Assembly: GCF_026745355.1 (NCBI RefSeq)
Contig: NC_079209.1
Location: 51,009,585-51,073,584 of the forward strand
Source of the DNA: Beta vulgaris subsp. vulgaris
Lineage: Eukaryota > Streptophyta > Magnoliopsida > Caryophyllales > Amaranthaceae
Length of the DNA: 64,000 bases
Reading direction: 5' to 3'
Part shown: piece after piece, positions 35,301 to 48,700 of the stretch
Layout of the letters: the number at the start of each line of letters is the position of its first letter
Numbering within the stretch: the stretch's first letter is position 1
The notes under the pieces: generated by a model
Databases searched by the model: none
Told to the model about the DNA's origin: nothing
The model's input: the letters and a program-made list of their open reading frames with translations, nothing else
Position numbers and translations under genes: made by a program

Positions 35301-36410
35301 TAATTTTTCAAGAGAAGAAGCAAGAAATATTCTGGCTATCAATCTTCCATCCTCCCAACTTCCAGATTCCTTCATATGGAGCCGGCAAAAGAATGGAGTG
35401 TACACTGCAAGATCGGGTTACTGGACACTCCTCATGAACAACAACTGTCAAATCCCAAGAACCAGTCCTGAAAGCTTCTCTTATCACTTATGGCATCTAA
35501 ATGTTTTTCCTAAATGGAAAATGTTTATGTGGAAGATAGTGAACAAAATAATCCCGTCAGCAGAAAACCTCTCAAAAAGGAAAATCATAGTCCCTACAGA
35601 ATGTCACCTCTGTGGTACTAATTATGAAACGATGGAGCATCTCTTCAGAGATTGTCAATACTCCAGCAAAATTTGGATAACAACTATGGGTATAAAGTCT
35701 ACTTCCAGCCCTTGTATCCCTCTTCATATATGGGTCAAAAACTTCATGAGATTGCTAAAGGATAGAGATAAGGAAGAAGATGCTAAAGACTACCACCCAG
35801 GTACCAGCAAATTCATTGCAACTTTATGGGACATCTGGTTACACAGGAACGAAACTGTTTCAGAAACTCAAATCCGGATCCAAACAGGATAATGCTCTTG
35901 TATAAAGAGTCTATGATCAGACTGCAAACATTCCAAAACCCAAATAACAAAGGAAGTATGCAAAGGCAAAAAGAAAAGAATATCTCATGGACAAAAGGCA
36001 AGATCAAGACAAAAAGTATCACATGTGTACAAGTAGATGGAGCCTGGAAGAAAGGTAAGAAAGACAACTCCTGGGAAGCAGCGATAGCGTGGGTTGAAGA
36101 GGGTTCGACTACAATCTTCGAAGCACACAAAGTTCTAGCATCTTCCCCCATTCAAACAGAAGCTAAAGCACTTTATGAGTGTCTCAAATTTTGGTCGAAT
36201 AAAACAAGCGCAATCTTTTTAAAGGTGGACTGTAGAGATCTGGTTAAGGAATTAGTTTCAAAGGAAGGCGAGAATATCGAAATCAGAAACATAGTGTCGA
36301 AAATTAGGAAAGTTGCGGACAGCTTTGACTTTATTTCTTGTAATTTTGTTAGTAGAAGTGAAGTGACCAATGCGCATAATCTAGCCATAAAAGCTAGGAA
36401 AAGCAAATAG
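32327..36410 (+). pseudogene. LINE ORF2: endonuclease, reverse transcriptase, RNase H
   Basis: It starts MNIISWNCRGL, the entry strand of the apurinic-type endonuclease, with FLSETKCN, FVYGSPE and LIGDFNQVD following. A one-base loss near 32870 shifts the frame; ERLDRGLCN follows from 32911. Two in-frame stops lie at 33337 and 33346. The RT core has SPGPDGFPPVFFQ, LIPKTKNP, ADNCLIAHE, KVDLSKAYDRI and the catalytic FADDALLF (34400). Frame shifts occur near 34160, 34270, 34650, 35110 and 35850. The zinc-like region CHLCGTNYETMEHLFRDC is near 35605. The last part, 36010-36407, is a plant RNase H-like domain (QVDGAWKKGKK, QTEAKALYECL, VDCRDLV). All key motifs survive, but the frame is broken at seven or more points. 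Confidence 0.9.
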
Positions 36411-36428
36411 AACCTTCACAACCTTTGT

Positions 36429-36463
36429 CAAAAAAAAAAATAAAAAAAATAAAAAAAATAAAA
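36429..36463 (+). repeat. LINE A-rich tail
   Basis: Runs of 7-10 A separated by single T, directly downstream of the RNase H stop. It lies only about 300 bp before the start codon of the next gene. Confidence 0.85.
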
Positions 36464-36760
36464 CTACTTTTGTCGAACATACCCATAAACAACCTTCATA
36501 CCTCTACTAAAATTTAGCAAAATAAAGTTTTTGGTAATTATTATGGACAGTTGAAAAGGTTGTAAAAGTAGGACCCACAAAACGCCACTGTTAGCCGCTA
36601 ATTACCTTCCACCTCAACCTTTAAAACTCCAAACTGCCCACACTCCTACACGTCACTATCTTCTTTCTCCCCCACTCACACATCACTGATGACATCTCTC
36701 TAAATCCCCGCCATATTTCTCTCTCGAACTTTCCTCTCATTTCTCACTATCTCTTCTTCA

Positions 36761-39700
36761 ATGGCGTTCTTCACTTCTCCCCAAATCAACCCTAATTCCG
36801 CCATTATTACTCCACCTTCAACCTCACTTCACCTCAACTCATCGTTTCGAAACCTCGAACTTCGTCTATGGAAGAAACGCCGTTTCAAGCGCAAATCCAA
36901 ACTCTTCTTCACTCTCCGAAACTCTCTAGAACCTTCTTCATCTTCATCCTTCGATTTTCTCTCTCTTCTATCACTCAATTGGGTTCCACCAGCTGCTCTA
37001 GGGTTTGCTTCAGCTCTCGCAATCTCTCTCTCCAATCAAAAACCCAAAATCCCCAAATTAAATCCCGATTCTAGGGTTTCCGATATCGGAGAATGGCTAC
37101 TCTTCTCTAGCCCTACTCCGTTTAATCGGTTCGTTTTTCTACGATGCGGTTCAATTTCGTTTGAAGGAGGAGAGGAGTATTTGGAGGATGTGAGTGAGAG
37201 ATTAGTGAAGGAGGAGAAGCATTATGTGAGGTTAGATAGTGGGAGGATTCAGGGGAAGAATGATGGTGATGGTGATGAGGTGGAGGAGAGAGATAGCGTG
37301 TCCGTTGAGTATCAAAGGGTGTGTGTAGGGACTGATGATGGTGGAGTGATATCTTTGGATTGGCCTTCAAATTTGGATTTGAGTGAAGAGAGGGGATTGG
37401 ATACTACTGTTTTGTTGGTGCCGGGGACGGCGGAAGGTAGTATGGATGATAATGTGAGGTCTTTTGTGGCGGAATGTTTGAGGAGAGGGTTGTTTCCGGT
37501 TGTTATGAACCCTCGTGGCTGTGCTGGTTCTCCTTTGACTACTGCTAGGTGAGTACTTGATTGAGTTTTGTTCAATGTTGTGTTAATTGTGGTTGTTGCA
37601 AGTGTATATGCTTTTATGTTCATAGTGGACTTGTTGCTAGTTATATAATGTGGATGTGTATAATGGTAATGAATAGTGTTTTCGACTTATTGACGATTTA
37701 GAATTCGTAGAAACAATCATTTTTGACACGGAAATGTAGCTAGATTTTGCTGTTCAGGATCCTTATGACCTGTTAGAGGTAAATTTTTGGTGGCTTCATC
37801 TATAGACTATACATACCACAGCACATTTGAGCATATAAGACGACTTCACTAGAAGAGCCTTTGTTATTCGCGGGTCATTTTGACACCCCTTTTGACCCAA
37901 TGTAAAGAGTGGCTTTGTAGAAAATCTAATCATAATTTAGTACTAATTCAGGAAAGGTAGCAACTTATTTCTGGTTGTGCGAAAATAAGATAGGTGGAAA
38001 TTGTTTCCTGATTGAAAAATTATGGGCAAATGAGCAACATGATACAAATTTCAAACAGATTGTGTGGGGGCAAGAATGGTGGTAGGCTGCTAACTACTAG
38101 CTAGGCTGCACAGATCTTTATTAGCAAATTAGTTTTTGGGTCCGAGCCATGCCTTGGATATTTCTTTTTGTTACATTTTAGTAGTTCAAGACGACATATG
38201 TCATTTGTGTAATTGTGTCCATTAGGCATTCTAATGTGCCTGTCATTGTCGCTTTCCTTTTTGTTTAGGGAATGCTAATTACAATAATTATTCTCGATAC
38301 CTAATTCCTTTTATTGTATGGTGGGTGTTATGTTCACAATTTGTCTAACTACTTTACTTTATGATGCCCCATGTTATTTTGGTGTGCTACATTTCATTAG
38401 TTCAAGACATCAATGATGCTTATGTTTCTATTAATCTAGTTGTTTCGGCCTCGATTGTGACTTGTGTTTATTGTTGGGGTTTGCTCATTACATTAGGTGC
38501 CCCCCCCCCCCCCGGGAAGTAGTTTTATATATCTATAGTAATAAATATAATGACGTCTTGGCGTATAAAAAGTTCCTTTGTGTTTATGTTCAGGGTGTGC
38601 TCATTGTATTAGGTGTTTTCCCCCTACAGAAGTAGTATCTATATATCTATAGTATTAACATGTTGGCGTTTAAAAACCTTTGTGAAAAAGTTCCCCAAAT
38701 GTCTCTAGGTACCTTTTGGAACAATTTAAAATATCGAATTGTAGTTTTTAATATAGTTCCCTATTTCCAAATCTAAGTTTTGCTTTCCAAAAGATCTTTG
38801 AACGGCGTGAAGTTCAATTTCCTAGAGCAATTCAACTTGTTACAAATTTGTTTGTTCCTTTTTCCAGTTTAAAATCATCTCAATACTAAGATTAGATTAT
38901 TGAAGGTATTGAAACTATAATTTGTGAAGCTTGTTGTCAATTCAATAAGACTTATTGGTATTAGACTTATTGGTAGATCTTATGTTAAAAAAAAGGCAAA
39001 AGGATCTACTTTGTTCATTCTTTTACTATTGCAACATACTCCCTCTGTTTTTTTTTTATCATTTTCACTTTCGTATACGCGTCTCCCAATGCATCTCTTT
39101 GAACTTAATACATCTTTCATTATATATTAGTAAAAATTATAATGATTGAATATTAATAATGTAGTAATTGAGACGAATCGAACAAGACCCTCATGACTAT
39201 ATTTTTTCTTAGAAATTGAAAAAAATTGAAAAGATTCTCTTTAAGTATGAATAATCAATAATGTCAAGATTCCAAGTGAGGAAGATAAAAAAAAAAAAAA
39301 AACAGAGGGAGTACCTCTTTTGGTAACAAAAGTTATCCAATTGGACTACATTACCCTTATTAAGTCTACCTAAATCTATAGTTAATTATCCATCAACCAA
39401 TCACATGGGTTCTTTTTGCCAAACGCCACTACCTTTATAATTTCTTTAAAATGTATTCCCGAACGATATGTTGCAATAAAAAAAAAAGGAGGAAGTAGTG
39501 TTTAACATTGGAATTTGTTTCAAGTAGGAGCTTTAGCTTGGTGGTAATATTAGGACAATTTAAGTAAGAGGTTAGGGGTGGGAACCTCTTACAATTTCTT
39601 TTAGTAATATTAATGATTGAAGTTTTGTATTGGCAAGCGTGAAAACTCATATGCTGCAATAGAAAAAGAACGGAGAAAGTATATAGATAGTATAGTGTTG

Positions 39701-42700
39701 CCTTGTTGGTAGGCTTTCCAGCTGCTTTTTGATCATGGTATTAGATAGTGGGTTTGTGTAGCTCCATAGAATGGTTAGAGGAACATCGTAAGTGCAAAGG
39801 AGAATGCATCTGACAGGCTGACACCATATTCTGTTAGCCATTTACTTATGTATGTAACTCTGTATTTCCTACTGAGTTAAAGTGCTTTTATACTCAATAT
39901 TCACAGTTCCCGTACTTTATTTTCTGAATTTGAGGTACTCACTCTTCAGCACTATAAGAGTTGTTCAAACTTAGCAGCAGGTGATTTGGATGTTTCAAAC
40001 TTTTTTGGATTTGGGTATCCTTTTCCAAGGATAGTACTCAAGTATGCATATTTATTTAAGGTATCGGGTAGTTGAATAATTCCTTTTTTTGTTGAGAAGC
40101 TTTAGGCAAGTTGTATTGAGTATCTTATGCCGAAAGAAGTCTGATCTTGTTTGCTGCCACATTTGGATAATAATATGGATAGTGGAGAGGTGCATGACGA
40201 TTTTTAATTTTTTCATCTTCTTTTAACTGTGAATTTATGTTTCCGATGAAACTGCTGTTCTGTGGATCTCAATTGTGATATTTTTACATATTAAAATTTT
40301 TTCATAATTCTGTAAGCGAGTTTGTGAAACTGAATTGCTGCCATTCTTGTGATCTTTCTGTCTCAAAGCTGATGATGCATTGTTACAACCCGCTTCATAT
40401 CTAGGTTATTTACAGCTGCTGACAGTGATGACATTTGCTCGGCTATACAGTTTGTCACCAGAGCAAGGCCATGGTCTACATTGACAGGAGTCGGCTGGGG
40501 TTATGGTGCGAACATGCTGACAAAGTACCTTGCTGAGGCTGGGGAAAAGACCCCTCTGACAGCTGTTACGTGCATTGACAATCCCTTTGACTTAGATGAG
40601 GCCACCAGGACTTCTCCTTACTCCACTACCATTGATAATAAGCTGAAGGGAGGCTTGATAGATATCTTAAAGTCTAACAAGGTAGACTCACAAGTATCAA
40701 TTTACTAATAATTTGTATGGTATTAATTATATTTGGCCGGTTTACTAGTGTAGTAGTTTTATGTTGAGAATGTTATGATGATGTATTCTAGTATCTTTCC
40801 CATAATTTATCTGCAAGCATCATCTTATGTTTCAGGAACTTTTTCAAGGTAGGAGGAAAGGTTTTGATGTGGATAAGGCTTTGGCAGCTGAATCTCTTCG
40901 TGACTTTGAAAAGGCAATATCCATGGTTCCTTATGGATTTGATACAATAGAAGAGTTCTACTCAAGCTCTAGCACAAGATTGTTGGTGGGGGATCTGAAG
41001 ATTCCTGTACTTTTTGTGCAGGTGTGTGACTTTCTGTATTGCAATATAATGGATTGTAAACATGCTCTGTTACCACATAACTTAAGTGTCTAAGTACCTT
41101 GCACTCTGTGAAATATGATCATTCATGCCATAGAGCAGAAAAGTGGGAATGGTAATTGGTAAGAAGCGCAAATGAGACGTACACTTCAGAAAATTAGATT
41201 CACAACAGTAACAAGTGCCTATGTGGGACTGGGATCCATTACATAAATTCCAGGGTGCCACAGGCCCACAGTTTCCTAATGAAGGCTATGCTTTTTCTAG
41301 TCCCAACATGGACAGAGTCCTCATCACTTTCCACAATTTTTCTTTAGTGTTTATCTTATTCTCTTACAATCCCCTTACGATTTTCCTGCATTTCCTCACT
41401 GGAGCATATGGATGCCCATTGACTGAATTCTTGTGAAGTTCTGACCATTCATCATTGTCTCTTCTTGTGTCTTCCACCCAAGTAAAACTCTCCGCAAAAA
41501 AAAGTACACCACAATGCGGTGAATATCTTCTTAACTTCATCTACTACTGCCGCAAGTAGGGAAAAATTCAAGTATGCCAATGAAACTGTTTAATAGCCTT
41601 TAGCTCTTCAATATATGTGTATGAAAATATATCTTTTAGGAGATGATGATATGGCTTGCTGACTTCAGTTGCTTTATTAGTGAACACTGAACAGTTTCTT
41701 GCTTACAACTCTTGTGAATTGTGATAGACTTCTGACCTATAGCTGGCAATGCTTTTTGGATATATTTTGTGTGCTCTCTGTTCATACGGAATGTATCTTA
41801 GTTGATAGTAATGACAGTGAGGAGCAAAAGTATTCCAAGGATATCATCAGGGTATCACTCACGTACTAAAGGCAGGCCAGGAACGAGAGATCATCATCCT
41901 CTGTCCGCTTATGCAGAAGAAACCTGCATATAAACTGAAATCTGAGATCAAAAATTAATGGATGAAGAAGATGATTTTGGTTGATAATATGGGAACTACA
42001 ATATTTAGAGATAAACCCAAGCATTTGAGAAGCTTGTTCTTTCCCAAGAGCTAACTATAACTAATGAATTCTCAATAAGTATTATGATGATCCTCTCTCT
42101 CTATACTATTCTTTATTTACAGAATACTAGTTTCCTCTCCCCCTGCCCCCACTTCTCCTCAACTAACTTACTTCCTTCCTCAAACTACTGCTATCTTAGT
42201 AATTATGCAATGCCAATAGTGCCCTCTCTTTACAATAACATTTGTTACATTACCAAATGAATTTTTTTTATAAAAATTCCCCATTTCTTGATGAGTATAG
42301 GAGTTCTTTAATATAAGTACTTTTCTGTCCACTATTGTTTATCCTTTTAGAAATGAGAAAAGGAAATATAATTTTTTATAATGGCCTATGTTCTTTTTTT
42401 TTTTTTTAAATTATGTTGTTTACTAATAATACATAATGAAATTTTCCTGTCTTTTATATTGCGCATATTCTGTTAATGTGATTGACTCACTTGTACCTGT
42501 TCCCCATCTAGAATGACAATGGGACAGTACCTCTGTTCTCTATTCCCCGTGGGCCGATTGCTGAAAATCCATTTACCAGCTTGCTTCTGTGTTCTTGTTT
42601 ACCATCTAATGTTGCTGCCATCTCATGGTACCAGAAAGTGGCAATTGAGGTAAAGCTTATCTTTTGCTTTGTGGATGTCATTGCTTCATTAACCTAATTT

Positions 42701-45700
42701 CGTGATGTTATTGTTTTCTTTTACATAAGTGGGGGTTGTACTTTGCCCTATTTGATCATGTCTTCTTTAATCTAAAGTAGTTTTATTGTACTTTGCATGC
42801 AAGGATGTGTTGCTGAAAGATGAGGCAGACACTTACGCTCTTCAATTTGCATCTCTTGTTTGGGGGTGGGGTGGGGCTTTTTAGTACTTTCAGAACTGTC
42901 CTCACCAATAACGTTGTGACTGGAGAGTATTCGTCCCTGATAAGAGTATAAAGGTGCAACTGGATTGCGTACTGCTGCGAATTAGCATAGTTTAAGCATC
43001 ATTAATGACAAAAAAAAGGAAGAAGAAGAAGATTTGATTGATAAAATGAAAATACAGCAAAATGTAAAGTTATTCAAGCTTTCGAGAGGCTGCTTGATAC
43101 TTTCCCAAATGAAATCTTAAAAGCTCACCAAAATACTCATCAATTTTCAACATGTTTTTCCTCTCTTTAACTTTCACTAGATATACCAATTTTCTTCTAA
43201 CAAACTCCCTAGCTTATTTCTCCAAGCTACCTATACTAAATTCAAATAATGTCTATAACACCCCAGTTCATTGCACATACCTTCGCTTTAAGAGTTTAAG
43301 TGTTCAGAGATGAGACTTATGGGCCTGTTTGGTATCCTTGTCAATCTCCAGTTTTTTATATTATTTTTTTTTTTTTTTATAAAAGTAACTACATCCGTTT
43401 CTAAAATATTGTTACACTTTGACATTTTTCACTATTCACAAATTTCGCATTGACTATTGTTTGTGATTTATATGCAAGTATTATCATATGTGGGATCTTG
43501 TTAGATTCGTCTTAATATATATTTTATAAATATCTACTTTTTGTAATTTTTACAAATATATAACTAGAAATGTCAGTGCTCAAAGTGCATTGGCATGTGT
43601 GAAAAGTGAAAGTGCAACAATTTTTTGGAAATAGAGGTATTATATGCTATATGGTACAAACTATATAATGCACCCAAAAAGAACAATAGTCACTCTAATC
43701 ATGTTTACAAAAGCTGGAAACTACTTTTTGTGGTGTCCATATCTTTGATTTCTCCCCTCCCCCAACCCCGGAATAGAAAAATGAAATAAAAAATGATACT
43801 GAATAGACCCTAAGAAATCAGGAGAACGGTGAAACAGATTAAGATTAGCAACTTCATCCTTCCAAGAAAGACAGCCTGTGAAAATGCATCATCACACGAG
43901 CTGCAGTAGACTGGCATAGTTTTGAAATGCGACTCCCATGTCAGGTGATATATAGTAACTCATCCTCATATTCCAAGGCGATGTTGATACAGACACTTGA
44001 TGATTCATTTGACCAAAAACATGTTAATACCTCGCAAAATAGCTTAATTGGAATATTGGATACTTGAAACATACTAATGTCTAATGGACTAACGCTTTGG
44101 GCAAGGTTGAGTTTAATAGAGTGAACTAGTACATTTGTAAACGATTCTGAAACAGCTCAGTGAAAGCTGGTTCAATAAGTGATAAGCTTAAGATGATGCT
44201 ATGTTCAATTTGATGTATATGTGAAAAATTTGATTGCATGCATATTATCCAATTCTACAATATAACTCTGTTCTTTAATTTACAATTACTACAATGTTTC
44301 TGGGGCTTCCCCCTGATTCAAGCTGGGTAGAAGTATAGGGGAGAGGGAGGAAGGAGGAGGAGGTATAAATTGATATGCTTACAGTTGTTACATATTTAAT
44401 TGCGATGCTATTCAGTACCTGTACAACCTTTGATAATGATGATGGTATAATTGAACCCTTGATTCAAAGGAGATTGGCTGATCCATTTAACCAGATGACA
44501 ACTTAGTGAGACTTTTGGTTTAGTTGGCTAGCTCAGTGTAAACTTACGCTGAATCATTGCATCCTAGACACATTCAATTTGTTGAAATTTTTTCAATGAA
44601 TTTGCTCTGACCTATAGCTCTGACATCAAATATGGCTTGGTCCTCGCTTTATATATTTCTTCACGGTGCTGTATACAATTTTCAAGAGTTGACCTGTGTC
44701 ATTTGGACCAAGGTCTGTTAAAATCAGAGGTTGGCCAAACTCTCAAGTCTCAGCTATCCCCTCCCAAAAAAAAAAAGAAATAAAAAGGAAATTTATAGAA
44801 CATTGCAATTATTCCATACTCCAGTAATATCTGCTCACTTTAGACTGTTTTCTTTCTTTGACCTTTTGTGTATTACTAGGTCCACCTTCATGAAAGTCAT
44901 TATTTTGCTTCTGCTCTGCCACCTAATTGATTATAGCATGAGATCTCTGCATAATTCACGCTATTGTGCATAAGCTTTACTTCCTATTTGTAAGAAAAAT
45001 GTCGGTGGGAAATGGATGATGAATCGGTGATTTAGCATCTGAAAAGGGGTATAGTAATTAGTTACGGACTTATGGTAATAAGATCTGCAGTTTTAACTAC
45101 AAGTTCATAGAATATTATATCTCAGTTGTCATCCTCTTTGCTATGTTTAATTGGAAGGTTCGAGAACCGCAGGGCATTAGAGATGGAAATACTTATTTTT
45201 GTGGTGGAACACTGTGAATATGACAATATCTTATGCTGTCATTATAAAGATCACATGTTCTCTGCTGCCCAGCATAGTCTTCTTCTTTTTTGGTAGTTCT
45301 AATTTAAATGTTTCTAGAAATATTTTGTTTATGTAAATTCATGTTTACTTCTCTTTTTTGTCTATATATCTCATACGAATATATATTATGAAGTGGCTCA
45401 CTGCAGTGGAGCTTGGACTTCTAAAGGGTCGCCACCCACTTCTTCAAGATATAGATGTTACTATCAATCCTTCAAAAGGTTTAGCTCTTATGGAAGGAAG
45501 AACATCTAATACAAGTGGCAGGCTTGATAGAGTCTTGGATTTAGGCAAATTAGATAATTTAGATGCATATGTGGATCCTATGAAGGAATTGCTTACAGAG
45601 ACTGATGCTATAGCCAGTACTAATCCAAGATTCAATCAGAAGTCGCTGAGAAATCAGGCTCTTGGTGAGCATGTTCTGAGTGAAACAAATGGTGCTTTCC

Positions 45701-48700
45701 CAGATGGCACCTTGAAAGATGAAGATTCCACTAAAGACACGGGAACCAGTCAAGTGGAGAGTGATGCAGGCCAAGTGTTGCCAACAGCACAGGTTGTTAT
45801 GAATATGCTTGATGTGACTATGCCTGGGACTCTAAAAGAGGAAGATAAGAAGAAGGTAATTTTTTTTTTTAAGATTGAACTGTTTGAAGTCTTTGAACTT
45901 GAATATTACAATGATGCTGATAATTTTATTTCTCTTTTTCTAATATATGAGTGCTAATGAGGTTTATTTTCTATTGTTACTCATGTAAAAGATAAAGAAC
46001 ATCACATTGTAACATTACCCTAATGCCTTTAATGAGGCTTCTACATCGAATGGGGAGGCAGGCTTAAAATAGATATAATATGAAGAGCATATCCTACTAC
46101 AATTTTAAAGAGGTTGCTCCCATTATGTCTTTGATGCAGTAGACAGTTGATTGGTCTTAATGTAATTAGTACATTGGAAAAGAAGCAAAGGACAGCTTAG
46201 ATAAACATTCATTTGTTTGTTCTAGTCTAAATTGATACAAATTGCCTATTTGTAACATTTGCAACTCTATTGAAGACATAATATTGTAAGCTGATTTGCC
46301 TTTTATGGGCAAATTTTTAAATGATGGGATGTGATAGGACCAATAAAACTGCTTCCAATTGATATCCGCTCAAGAGCAAGCTAACTCAACCAAGTATCCT
46401 CTCTTGAGGACAGAGGTTAATATTTTTATTGGCTGCCCTCCTGATTTTGAGGACTCAAAGCATTGAAGGATCCCCAAATCGCCACTTTTATTAGTTTAGA
46501 GTGGTGTTCGTCACAGCAGTTCTATGCAGGTTTTCATCACTAGTTTGATTCTCACTAGTCATCCCAAAAGTATTGTGCAGAAGAAGTTGATGACCAATAT
46601 GATCAACTTGTATAATTAATAGCTCCGGAACACCCTTGCTGAACTTCTTGTCAGGCATTTGTTTTGCACAACCAAGAAGGTTTTGATGCCATGATAGGTT
46701 TGTGATATGATTGGTGTTCTGTGCCTTGTAATGTGAAGAGAGCAGTTGCTGTTGGTATGTACTTTTATTTCATTCTAGTACGTGAAGTGCGCAAACCTGC
46801 ACTCTACAGGTCACCCAAGATCAAGGGGATCAAATTTAGCAAGGGTTCTTAGTGTACTATATGTTAAGCAATGTATATGCATTTTCTTCCAATTCACAAC
46901 CCTGATTTGCTTTCTGCATTTTAAAATCAATTACAGCTAATGACATTCACATGGAGTCACTATAAATTTTGATGTAAAATAATATCTGAGTCCTCTGTAG
47001 CTCACATTTGTCTGCACCTTGTAGAATGTGCACTGAGCTTTTATTCATTGGAACATGCTGGATCTCATTGTTCAACTCGAAAATAATGCAGTGGAGGACC
47101 AACTTTCTTTATTATTCATTATGATCAATCATCTTCGATTTGTAGGTCCTAGCAGCTGTTGATCAAGGTGAGACGCTTATCAAGGCGTTACAGGATGCTG
47201 TCCCCGAGGATGTCCGTGGCAAACTTACGAGTTCTGTTTCTGACATTCTCCAAGCACAAGGGAAGAGTTTGAATTTTGATAAACTACTGAGCATCAACCG
47301 TAGAGCTGATGCTGTATCTGGTTTGAAGTCAAAGAACAATGCGAACTTGCATACCGACTCCAAAACTGATAGTAATGTTCCTCCTTCAGATATCAAAGCT
47401 TCAGAAGATACTAGAACAGATGGAAATGATAATGATCAAGTTGATGCGGATAAGCTTGGTAGTGAAGATAGTGGGACTCAGCCGCCAAAAACATCTGTCA
47501 AATCTGATATTTCGGAGTCTAAAGCTGTGAACAGTGACGATGATACAGGCTTGACAAAAGGTTTGAGTGAATCTCAGAACATCGACGAAAAACTTGATAA
47601 TGAGGCTTCTGCCAAGAAGGTAAACCAGCTTTCTGAATCTAATGAGGATGGGTCTGAGAGTGCTGCCAAAATGAACTCATCTAGCAATAGTGCTGGCGTC
47701 ACCAACGATGGAGCAGTTATGCAGAGTAATAGGTCCCAAGATGATGAAACAAACCAGAAAGAGAGCAGCATCCCTGGAAAAGTTGGGGAGTCCAAGGATT
47801 TGTCTGACGAGCAAATTAAGTCAAGCTCAGCTGCTGATAGTAGACCGGCTGATACAAATGAAGCAACAGCATCTCCCACGTCTGACAGCCAAGTGTCTGA
47901 AAAAAGAGATGATGATAAAATCAAGGGTGAAATTGTTCAACCTCCGGCTGATCAGAACAGAGCTTCCACAAGCACCGATTTCAGTGTTTCTCAAGCTTTA
48001 GATGCTTTGACAGGGATGGATGACTCAACACAGGTGGCTGTCAATAGTGTTTTTAGTGTCCTTGAAGATATGATTGCTCAGCTGGAGGAGAAAAACAGAG
48101 AAAGCATAGTCAATCAGGGGAGTGAGAATAAGGATGTTGTGAATGGTTCAGTTATTGAGAAGGATTGCACTAGCAATGAGCTCCAACTAGAAAAACAAAC
48201 AGATGGTGAGATTAAAGTTCAATTGTTTGCTGACTCGTAAAGTCTTCCTGTGTATTTTCTGTGGTTATCTTACTGATTCACAGCTTGATGCAGTGGAAGA
48301 TGAGGAAGATACAATTCCTCTGGACATGGAAGTAGGCAATGGACACGATAGCAACAGGAGTACAGAAAGTAGTTCAATTATAGCTGCTAGCAAAGAAAAG
48401 AATATTGAGAAGCTTAACCTGATCGCCAATAAACCAGAAGCAACAAATATTGATGGAATGATGAACATTAGTAAAAACTCTTTTTACATGACATTAGATC
48501 CAAATGTAAGTGCAATAGTCAAAGAGTCCTTCCTGAAATACATCCTTGCAGAGATCCAGAAAGTAAAATATGCCGACAGGGATTCAACCAACCCTCCGTT
48601 TCTTGATTATACTCCAGAACTTGGGAACTATCTTCTGCTAAAACAACCTGGTGGTTTACATGTTGCTGTAATAAACAACAACAATGACAGAAAGAAGAAC

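Larger units (their letters stand above)
28498..36463 (+). mobile_element. Dead L1-type LINE, interrupted by three later insertions
   Basis: The plus-strand order is a Lys/Ser/Pro-rich ORF1 (traces from about 28540, clear part 31380-32330), ORF2 endonuclease (32327 on), reverse transcriptase, a zinc-binding RT region, a C-terminal plant RNase H-like domain (to 36410), and a tail of A7-10 runs separated by single T (36429-36463). This is the architecture of plant L1-type LINEs with RNase H. The ORF1 region was later hit by a Mutator-type MITE (28718-30063), a retroposon (30541-31159) and a 24-bp poly(A) insertion (31288-31311). ORF2 carries many frameshifts and stops. The 5' end is undefined and the LINE's own target duplication was not found. 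Confidence 0.88.

Noticed and set aside
39520..39600. SINE-like stretch with GCTTGGTGGTAA
   Set aside because: An A-box-like motif only; no proper B box and no flanking duplication.
44731..44973. 80-aa open frame
   Set aside because: It lies in intron 4 of the hydrolase/CPBP gene and has no family motif.
47574..47924. Antisense 116-aa open frame opposite exon 6
   Set aside because: Shadow of the acidic, Ser-rich coding strand; hydrophobic composition is the expected complement.
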